20,826 nt of DNA, from positions 1 to 20,826 of IMG/VR virus record IMGVR_UViG_3300010354_016726; one strand, written 5' to 3'. Source of the DNA: a virus. The notes under the pieces are model-generated. The model did not search any database, had not been told where the DNA came from, and saw nothing but the letters and a program-made list of their open reading frames with translations. This document shows positions 14,205 through 19,518 of the stretch, piece after piece. Every line of letters starts with the position of its first letter. The stretch's first letter is position 1. Made by a program: the position numbers and the translations under genes.

Positions 14205-14783
14205 TTAAGGGTCTAAAGGATTATAAAGTTTTAGCCCTTTATGGCTTTTTACTTTTCCTGTAGCTACTTTATACAAAGTAGATTTGTCAAGATTATTAAT
14301 TTTGGCAAATTCTGCAATATTTTCAACAATTAATATCTCTTTTGTGCTAATATTTTGAAATGTAGCGCCATTATAGCTTTTAATTTTAATTGGTTCCGGT
14401 TCTTTTTCCTTTATATGTGAACCAACTGTTTCTTTAACTTCTCTTAATTCAACTGCAGTCCACCCTTTATAAGTTTTACGCTTTCCATTTAAAAGTTCAC
14501 AAATTTTAACTGCTGTTAATCCGTGTTGTTCCCCAAACTCTTTCATACTTTCAAAAAATACTTCTTGACCAGTATCAACTCTTTTTAGTTTGTAGCCATT
14601 TTTTTCTTTAACGGCACTTACCCATTTCCAATATTTTCCCTCTAGTTCAAAAAATCCACCATTTTTTGCAATAAAATCATTCCTAAACCAAGCAGATCTA
14701 GAATTATCGTTCATTCTAGTCCAAAGAAAAGAGTATTTTTTATTTACTTGTTCTTCAAGGGTTTTTAAGATTTTTATTTCCAT
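14205..14783 (-). CDS. Protein with two tandem NUMOD-like DNA-binding repeats (192 aa)
   Basis: Residues 68-110 and 143-187 are two copies of one module: (T/S)(G/K)xEI/V-F/V...EFAxxxxL....I/L Y/C..(L/A)xGKxKxxKGW/L. This is the helix-turn-helix pattern of NUMOD1/IENR-type repeats, which contact DNA in homing endonucleases. The N-terminal ~65 residues (FLWTRMNDNSRSAWFRNDFI, YWKWVSAV) are Trp-rich and unassigned. No GIY-YIG, HNH or LAGLIDADG catalytic motif is visible. The gene overlaps the exonuclease gene upstream by 29 nt. A sequence-specific DNA-binding protein, possibly a homing-endonuclease derivative, is the most likely identity. Confidence 0.7.
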   Translation of the reverse strand: MEIKILKTLEEQVNKKYSFLWTRMNDNSRSAWFRNDFIAKNGGFFELEGKYWKWVSAVKEKNGYKLKRVDTGQEVFFESMKEFGEQHGLTAVKICELLNGKRKTYKGWTAVELREVKETVGSHIKEKEPEPIKIKSYNGATFQNISTKEILIVENIAEFAKINNLDKSTLYKVATGKVKSHKGLKLYNPLDP

Positions 14784-15417
14784 AATTTATTATTGCCTTT
14801 TTTAATTTTTTAACATATTTAATTGGTTTATCTTGAAATACCTGGCGCAATCCATCTTCACATGCAATTAAAATTACAAAATTATCAATAACTATTCCAG
14901 TTCTCTCTTGATACATTAAAGCATAAGCAGTTGCCTGTGTAAAATAATTTTCAATATCTTGTTTTCTTTTTTCTTTAGTGCTAGCTTTAAAATCTATGAT
15001 AGAGAGTTTTCCATCATATTCTGCTATACAGTCTGTCCTGCCAGCTAAACCTAAAATTTTAGACCACAGAGGTGTTTCTAACGCTACAATATTATTAATT
15101 TTGTCTATTTCTGGTTTTAATAATAAAAACAAAGACTTTAAATTTGAATTTTCATCATCCAAATTTAAAGTCTCATTATTTAAATATTTTTCTATTAAAC
15201 TATGAAATTTTGTCCCTCTTGAAGTAACCCTTTTACTTTCTTCTGGATTTTTTGATCTCCATTCAGAAAAAAACTGTTGTTTTTCAAATCCCACAACAGT
15301 TGTTACACTTGGAAAGTCTCCATCTGGAGTTGTGTAAAATCTAGATCCATTTTTTTGGATTTCTTTTAATTCTACCGATGGTATAATATTAGATAAATGT
15401 ATAAATGATTGTGTCAC
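14755..15417 (-). CDS. PD-(D/E)XK exonuclease, MGME1/RecB-like family (220 aa)
   Basis: Motifs in order are SVTTVVG (37-43), RGTKFHSLIEKYL (67-79, H72), GRTDCIAEYDGKLSIIDFKA (126-145; metal residues D129, D142 and Lys K144) and YFTQATAYALMY (158-169, Q161). This is the usual order of PD-(D/E)XK nucleases of the RecB/MGME1 type, which are common in phages as single-strand DNA exonucleases for recombination or genome processing. Length fits a single-domain enzyme. The start is GTG at 15417, because an in-frame TAA lies just upstream and no nearby ATG exists. It is coupled to the NUMOD-like gene downstream. Confidence 0.85.
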   Translation of the reverse strand: MTQSFIHLSNIIPSVELKEIQKNGSRFYTTPDGDFPSVTTVVGFEKQQFFSEWRSKNPEESKRVTSRGTKFHSLIEKYLNNETLNLDDENSNLKSLFLLLKPEIDKINNIVALETPLWSKILGLAGRTDCIAEYDGKLSIIDFKASTKEKRKQDIENYFTQATAYALMYQERTGIVIDNFVILIACEDGLRQVFQDKPIKYVKKLKKAIINYGNKNLKNP

Positions 15418-15433
15418 AGTTTTTTATATTATA

Positions 15434-16312
15434 TCACTTTAATCTTAAAGTGCTAGAATATTTTCCTAAGATTTTGTCTAACATCAAATCTGCATCTAGA
15501 CTGGCATCAGATCCTTCCATTCCGTCTTCGCGATATTTGATTTTATCCGGTCCACCTTCATAATCAAAATCTGGAATATTAAAGTCTGATGCTTTCTGTG
15601 GAGGCATTTCTCCCTGCATTGTATATCTTTTGGTCATTTCATCGCGCTTCATTTTAGCTTGAGATTCATATCCTTGTTGTAAATCTGTTCCAGCTTTAGC
15701 TGAAATAGCTGCAGCTAAAACTGTTGCCAATTCTGGGGAAAGTTGCAATTCAGGATAAGCAGATTTTGAGATAGAAGTAACTTCTTCAGGTTTTGGTTGT
15801 ATTTCTAATACAGGTGGCTCATCTATATCTGGTTCTCTTTGTGGTAGAGCTGGAGGAGTATATGGATCAGGCACAACTTCAGTTGCGACTGCTGGTTCTG
15901 TTTGTCCAGTTTTTTCTTTTAATTTTTGAACTGTAAAAGATTCCAATTCTGGATAAAATCCATATAAATCACCTTGCTTTTGCCTTACATTTTTTACAAT
16001 TGTTTTAAGATCTTTTGTTAAAGACCAAGCACTTTCAATTTCACTTGCAATTATACTTTCAGCATCTGGTAAAGAAATCTTTGGTGCTTGAGATGTTGAG
16101 CTCAGTGGTGGAATTTCAAACTGAGTGCTTCTAGTAGGTTTTACTTTAGGCGATTCTGCTGTTGGTTTGCCAATCCAGGGCTCATAAGAGGGTCTTGGTA
16201 AAGGTGGTCTTACTGATGGAATTTTTGGCAACTGTAATGTCTGCTCCATCAATTGGGCTTGAACATATCTTTGTAATAAAATTATATCTAATAGCGGATG
16301 TATTTTTTTCAT
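15434..16312 (-). CDS. Pro-rich unknown protein with leader (292 aa)
   Basis: The start chosen is ATG at 16312 (MKKIHPLLDIILLQRYVQ), 1 nt after the stop of the upstream 333-aa gene. The longer frame upstream runs inside that gene and is not needed. A helical leader of ~23 residues ends LME|Q. Then comes a Pro/Ser/Thr-rich stretch (SVRPPLPRPSYEPWIGKPTA), a helical section around the Trp of EIESAWSLTKDLKTIVKNV, a second Pro-rich acidic linker and a helical/acidic C-terminus (ELATVLAAAISAKAG, MLDKILGKYSSTLRLK). I recognise no family. It belongs to the late virion-like cluster by leader and composition. Confidence 0.75.
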   Translation of the reverse strand: MKKIHPLLDIILLQRYVQAQLMEQTLQLPKIPSVRPPLPRPSYEPWIGKPTAESPKVKPTRSTQFEIPPLSSTSQAPKISLPDAESIIASEIESAWSLTKDLKTIVKNVRQKQGDLYGFYPELESFTVQKLKEKTGQTEPAVATEVVPDPYTPPALPQREPDIDEPPVLEIQPKPEEVTSISKSAYPELQLSPELATVLAAAISAKAGTDLQQGYESQAKMKRDEMTKRYTMQGEMPPQKASDFNIPDFDYEGGPDKIKYREDGMEGSDASLDADLMLDKILGKYSSTLRLK

Positions 16313-16313
16313 T

Positions 16314-17315
16314 TTAAAATCCCCTGGCCGCTCCAATTGGGCCCTGTCTTGATTGTATAATGCTTTGTTTTGCAAAAGCATCTTGCATTCTTTCCCAGAA
16401 TCCTGGTTCTTCATAAACACCTAATTGCTGAAGCATTCTTTTTTCAGATTCTTTTTCTTGCTCATATTTTTTTAATTGCTCTGCTGATTTTGTTGCCAGT
16501 TCTATTTCTTGGTCTACCATATAAGGTATTGTTGCCAAATAACCGCCAACTAACCATGTAGCAGGGCTTCTTAATGAAGCCGCAGTAGCTGCTTGGGTTG
16601 CTTCTCCTGCTATTGCTGCAGCTCTTGAAAGACCCAAACCTGCCTGTAGTGCTCTTGCTGCTGTTGGTACTCCCACTGTGGCAGCTTGTGCTGCCAATTC
16701 TGCTGGAGGAATTGCTGCCGCAAAAGAACCATAGTGTGCAATTGGTTCGGGTAAACCCTTAGTTAAATATTCTCTACTAAGTTCATAGCTTTTTGTAAAT
16801 GGATAATAAGCTGCGGCTGATCCAACAGCAAATCTAGCAAATGGATTTCTTTCACCTGGAAAAGAAGGTTGAGTAAAATCTGCCGGCGCACCGCCTTTAC
16901 CACGAATATTTTTTAATTCTTCTTGGCCAAGTTTATATCTTGAAATTTCTCTTGGGCTTCTGCCTGTTTGATAAGGAACTGTAGTTTCTTTTCCACTAGA
17001 TCTAACATCTTGCCTTGCCAAAGATGGTTTTTTTGGTAAATTTGGTTTTGGAGGTTGTCCCCGGGGCCCTTGATCTGGTGGTGGGGGTGGCGGAGAAGGG
17101 GCTGAGGGGGGTGGGGGTGTATCGGTTGGTAATATTGATTTTAACAAAAAAGTAGGAAACAATTCATTTTCGGTATCTTCTTCATCATATGCTTTAATTT
17201 GTGGTAAAGATGAGCTTCGTTTTGAACCAACTCTAACACCATATAAGTTGCCAGACGGTGGGCTGACAACCGCTTCATCCAATATTTTTTTTAATACTGG
17301 TGGTATGGGTTTCAT
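16314..17315 (-). CDS. Polyproline protein with Ala-rich hydrophobic helices (333 aa)
   Basis: The leader MKPIPPVLKKILDE|AVV fits the T4 prohead-protease rule. Residues ~65-105 are polyproline (TPPPPSAPSPPPPPPDQGP). Residues ~160-275 are Ala/Gly-rich hydrophobic segments (FARFAVGSAAAYYPF, YGSFAAAIPPAELAAQAATV, AARALQAGLGLSRAAAIAGE, TWLVGGYLATIPYM) with weak membrane or amphipathic character. The tail is charged and helical (EQLKKYEQEKESEKRMLQQL). Its start overlaps the previous stop as ATGA. The layout suits an ejected or membrane-interacting phage protein, but there is no recognised family and this is inference. Confidence 0.75.
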   Translation of the reverse strand: MKPIPPVLKKILDEAVVSPPSGNLYGVRVGSKRSSSLPQIKAYDEEDTENELFPTFLLKSILPTDTPPPPSAPSPPPPPPDQGPRGQPPKPNLPKKPSLARQDVRSSGKETTVPYQTGRSPREISRYKLGQEELKNIRGKGGAPADFTQPSFPGERNPFARFAVGSAAAYYPFTKSYELSREYLTKGLPEPIAHYGSFAAAIPPAELAAQAATVGVPTAARALQAGLGLSRAAAIAGEATQAATAASLRSPATWLVGGYLATIPYMVDQEIELATKSAEQLKKYEQEKESEKRMLQQLGVYEEPGFWERMQDAFAKQSIIQSRQGPIGAARGF

Positions 17316-17626
17316 TTTTTTACATTATTGAAAGGATTAGTTGTAATATTTTTAGTATAAGCTTTCATATTTGGTGCTTGTTTTTTTGTAGCATCAATGA
17401 AAGAACTAATGTTATTAACAACTGAATTTTTAACATCATTTGAGCTGTTTACTATACGAGCTTTATCCTCATAAATATTTGGACCAGCTTTATTGATCGG
17501 TGAATTTATTACACTATTAATAGTAGATTTAAGACCATTTTGTGGTACACTTGGAGCTGGCGTAGGTTTTTTGCTCAAAAAATCCTTGACTTGCCAAAAA
17601 AATTGTTTATTCTTATTATTATCCAT
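17312..17626 (-). CDS. Small Asn/Lys-rich protein of unknown function (104 aa)
   Basis: The ATG at 17626 is preceded by a TCTAAATA octamer 10 nt upstream. The N-terminus (NKNKQFFWQVKDFLSKKPTP) is basic with an aromatic patch, followed by an Asn/Ser/Val-rich low-complexity middle (NSVINSPINKAGPNIYEDKA) and a Lys-rich end. No signal peptide or known motif is seen. It heads the minus-strand run of coupled genes down to the exonuclease and overlaps the 333-aa gene by 4 nt (ATGA). Confidence 0.7.
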   Translation of the reverse strand: MDNNKNKQFFWQVKDFLSKKPTPAPSVPQNGLKSTINSVINSPINKAGPNIYEDKARIVNSSNDVKNSVVNNISSFIDATKKQAPNMKAYTKNITTNPFNNVKK

Positions 17627-17636
17627 GGCTGTAAAA

Positions 17637-17644
17637 TATTTAGA
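17637..17644 (-). promoter_or_regulatory. T4-type late promoter-like octamer TCTAAATA (minus)
   Basis: A 7/8 match, 10 nt before the ATG at 17626. With the plus-strand octamer at 17649-17656 it forms a second divergent late promoter pair. Confidence 0.5.
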
Positions 17645-17648
17645 TTTA

Positions 17649-17656
17649 CATAAATA
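17649..17656 (+). promoter_or_regulatory. T4-type late promoter-like octamer CATAAATA (plus)
   Basis: A 7/8 match, 10 nt before the ATG of the HNH gene at 17667, with a weak AGAAG ribosome site in between. Confidence 0.5.
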
Positions 17657-17666
17657 CTTAAGAAGT

Positions 17667-18164
17667 ATGAAGAAACAGGTACTCCTGTTGAATCAAGACA
17701 ATACGCCCTTGAATATCATTACGATTTCAAAGGCATTTAAATTACTCACTAAAGATAAAGTGTGGGCAGATGAAACTACTGGTGAATACTATGAATTAGT
17801 TTCTGTTTCTAAAATTGTTAAAATTCCCAAAATTTTAATTCTTAAGTACTACGTAAAACTTCCATATAAAAAAGTTCCAGCAACCCGCAGAAATGTTTTT
17901 CATAGAGATCAGTATGTTTGCCAATACTGTGGTTTAGATCTTTGTGATAAAACAGCTACAGTAGATCATATAGTTCCTAGATGTAAGGGCGGAGGCTCAA
18001 CTTGGACTAATATGGTAACGGCATGTAAAAAATGCAATTTGGCAAAAGGAAATAGAACTCCCAAAGAGGCCAAGATGCCAATTAAAAATAAACCAAAAGA
18101 ACCATCTTATGGGTTCTTATTTGACCACATGCTAATTAGTTTTAGGAAAACAAAAAATGCCTAA
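17667..18164 (+). CDS. HNH endonuclease (165 aa)
   Basis: The start is ATG at 17667 (MKKQVLLLNQDNTPLNIITI). The open frame from 17493 is antisense to another gene and lacks the promoter. The C-terminal half is a classic zinc-ribbon HNH domain: CxxC at 85/88, DHIVPRCKGG at 100-109 (general base H101), N115, and CKKCN at 120-124 giving the second CxxC. Residues 1-70 resemble the N-terminal part of the widespread McrA-like phage and bacterial HNH family (NxxxxPLNxxxxxKAxxLL.K.KV). Such enzymes nick or cut DNA in packaging, recombination or homing. The gene is coupled to the zinc-ribbon gene by an 8-nt overlap. Confidence 0.9.
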   Translation: MKKQVLLLNQDNTPLNIITISKAFKLLTKDKVWADETTGEYYELVSVSKIVKIPKILILKYYVKLPYKKVPATRRNVFHRDQYVCQYCGLDLCDKTATVDHIVPRCKGGGSTWTNMVTACKKCNLAKGNRTPKEAKMPIKNKPKEPSYGFLFDHMLISFRKTKNA

Positions 18165-18456
18165 TTATTCATTCAAATGTGAAGGGTGCAAACATTCGTT
18201 TGAAACCTTTTTAAAAATGTCGGAAAATAATAAACCACTCTCCGAGCCTTGTCCAAAGTGCAAAAAGAAAAAAATTGTTAAAAATTGGGCAGAGCAATCA
18301 AATTCCATAGCATACGATACTACTTTAACACCAACAAAAGTTTGTGGTGGTGCGTGGAATGAAGTTATTGAACGTGTAAAAAGTGTGACACCAAGACACA
18401 AAAGAGATCAACTTGAACAAAGTAGAACTTTTAATGCTGGTCGTTTTGTAAGATAA
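18157..18456 (+). CDS. FmdB-like zinc-ribbon protein (99 aa)
   Basis: The N-terminal 36 residues form a two-knuckle zinc ribbon with C8/C11 and C32/C35 (MPNYSFKCEGCKHSFE, PCPKCKKKK), the pattern of the FmdB/putative regulatory zinc-ribbon family. Family members are small and of uncertain role. Zinc ribbons of this type are common in T4-like phage genomes. The C-terminal half (ERVKSVTPRHKRDQLEQSRT) is basic and unassigned. Its ATG overlaps the end of the HNH gene, so the two are co-translated and may act on the same DNA. Confidence 0.75.
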   Translation: MPNYSFKCEGCKHSFETFLKMSENNKPLSEPCPKCKKKKIVKNWAEQSNSIAYDTTLTPTKVCGGAWNEVIERVKSVTPRHKRDQLEQSRTFNAGRFVR

Positions 18457-18459
18457 ATA
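18452..18459 (+). promoter_or_regulatory. T4-type late promoter-like octamer GATAAATA (plus)
   Basis: A 7/8 match that overlaps the stop of the zinc-ribbon gene and is followed by ATTTT and the ATG at 18465. Confidence 0.55.
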
Positions 18460-18464
18460 ATTTT

Positions 18465-18761
18465 ATGAAATACAATGTTCAAAAAATTATAATGAAAAAT
18501 ACAAATGTGTATAATTTTTTACACGAAAGCGAATTGCTGGGACATTTAATTGATAATGGTGATTCGCAGGTCTTGATTCCTGTTTCTGATATCTCTATAA
18601 TTCCAATCGTTGAGTCTTTTAATTTTAGTGGCGATTGTTGGTTAATTGAAAATGGCGAGTATAAACTAATAACTTTAAACCCAGTTCCAATTTTAGAACC
18701 AATTTATGAATTTAAAGTTATCAATCTTTCTGACAATCTTTTAAGTGAATCAGAGACTTAA
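18465..18761 (+). CDS. Small unknown acidic protein (98 aa)
   Basis: It starts ATG 18465 (MKYNVQKIIMKNTNVYNFLH), 5 nt after a late-type octamer. The protein is mixed alpha/beta with hydrophobic strand-like pieces (QVLIPVSDISIIPIVESFNF) and an acidic end. No known motif, signal peptide or membrane helix is visible. Its last 41 nt overlap the converging RuvC gene on the other strand, so transcripts of the two genes are complementary there. Family not recognised. Confidence 0.7.
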   Translation: MKYNVQKIIMKNTNVYNFLHESELLGHLIDNGDSQVLIPVSDISIIPIVESFNFSGDCWLIENGEYKLITLNPVPILEPIYEFKVINLSDNLLSESET

Positions 18762-19281
18762 GAATAAAATAACTGTCTATAATGTCAGTAACAGGATTGT
18801 TTAATTTTTCTTGACCAAATTTGTGCATTAAATTTATTCCCGTCTCTGCTGTAAAAGCATTAAACATTGCTTCTTTATCTGCATTTCCTTTACCAGTAGC
18901 TATCTTTTTTGCCCTAGATGGTTCTATCACTGTAACCGGTATAGCTGCTTTATAGAGCTTGTGTTTAAGTATACCCATATTCTCGGCTAGATTGAATACT
19001 CGGCCTTTGGAGCCAAATGAATAGCCTTCTACTGCAACGTCAGAGGATCCTATGCATAGATTCATAGCCCAATCTGATATGGTGTCAAATCTATCAACAT
19101 CCTGTACATATTCTTGAAAACTTTCACCAGTAATATTTGGTAAAATTTTATCTGCAAATTTTTTAGTGTTAGTCAGATAATAAAAAAAACAATTATCAAA
19201 TTTAAATGGTTGTCTTTCGTCGTATAAACAAAGACATGGGCAGGTTATAGAATAGTCAATGCCAACTAACATGGTGAACAT
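18721..19281 (-). CDS. RuvC-like Holliday junction resolvase (186 aa)
   Basis: The RNase H-fold resolvase signature is present. A first strand carries the catalytic Asp (LVGIDYS, D9), a second acidic residue lies in VAVEGYSFG (E85) followed by FNLAENMGILKHKL, and C-terminal acids occur in NNPVTDIIDSYF (D166, D169). Length fits the RuvC family. The enzyme would resolve branched replication or recombination intermediates before packaging; T4 itself uses endonuclease VII for this. The first ATG (19281) lies only 3 nt after an exact TATAAATA octamer, so ATG at 19272 (MLVGIDYS) is the more likely start. Confidence 0.85.
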   Translation of the reverse strand: MFTMLVGIDYSITCPCLCLYDERQPFKFDNCFFYYLTNTKKFADKILPNITGESFQEYVQDVDRFDTISDWAMNLCIGSSDVAVEGYSFGSKGRVFNLAENMGILKHKLYKAAIPVTVIEPSRAKKIATGKGNADKEAMFNAFTAETGINLMHKFGQEKLNNPVTDIIDSYFILKSLIHLKDCQKD

Positions 19282-19284
19282 AGA

Positions 19285-19292
19285 TATTTATA
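19285..19292 (-). promoter_or_regulatory. T4-type late promoter octamer TATAAATA
   Basis: An exact octamer within the palindrome GATATAAATATC. The ATG at 19281 is 3 nt away and the preferred ATG at 19272 is 12 nt away. Confidence 0.7.
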
Positions 19293-19297
19293 TCGTT

Positions 19298-19385
19298 GCC
19301 AGAGATGGTGGTTCCTTAGTAATACGATGGAGAATACTTCGAAAGACTCCAAAAGGATTACGTGGAACTACCCACCATCCCTGAC
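19298..19385 (-). ncRNA. 88-nt long imperfect hairpin, candidate structured RNA
   Basis: The two ends pair over 14 consecutive positions (19298-19311 with 19372-19385, including two G-T pairs). A 4-nt bulge and a TTCC/GGAA stem follow, then inner helices GTAAT/ATTAC and GGAG/CTCC towards a CTT/AAG tip. No open frame or tRNA anticodon arm fits it. It lies between the terminator after tRNA-Asn and the late promoter of the resolvase gene, in an otherwise gene-free stretch. The direction of transcription is uncertain. Confidence 0.55.
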
Positions 19386-19398
19386 AAAAATATTTATG

Positions 19399-19430
19399 AA
19401 AAAAATTCCACCTTTTGGGTGGAATTTTTT
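19399..19430. terminator. Bidirectional rho-independent terminator
   Basis: The stem ATTCCACC/GGTGGAAT (19405-19412 with 19418-19425, 5-nt loop TTTTG) is flanked by A-rich sequence on the left and a T run on the right. It therefore reads as a terminator on both strands. On the minus strand it follows the reductase gene and tRNA-Asn. Confidence 0.8.
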
Positions 19431-19437
19431 ATTTATG

Positions 19438-19511
19438 CTCCTCGGGCTGGAATCGAACCAGCGACATGAAAGTTAACAGCTTTCCGCATCTACCTACTGA
19501 GCTACCGAGGA
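19438..19511 (-). tRNA. tRNA-Asn (anticodon GTT)
   Basis: The acceptor stem TCCTCGG/CCGAGGA is perfect, with discriminator G. The anticodon stem GAAAG/CTTTC carries loop CTGTTAA (anticodon GTT). The T arm is GCTGG-TTCGATT-CCAGC. The D stem GCTC pairs with GA(T)GC only if one T is bulged, an irregularity compared with the usual GAGC. No CCA is encoded. It lies 7 nt after the reductase stop codon and was probably cut from the same transcript. Confidence 0.9.
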
Positions 19512-19518
19512 AAATTTA

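Noticed and set aside
16313-16420. Longer start for the 292-aa protein
   Set aside because: The extension lies entirely inside the end of the 333-aa gene in another frame. ATG 16312 sits 1 nt after that stop and begins a leader like its neighbours.
17493-17666. Upstream extension of the HNH reading frame to an earlier ATG
   Set aside because: It runs antisense through the coding sequence of the 104-aa gene. The late-type octamer and HNH family start both point to ATG 17667.
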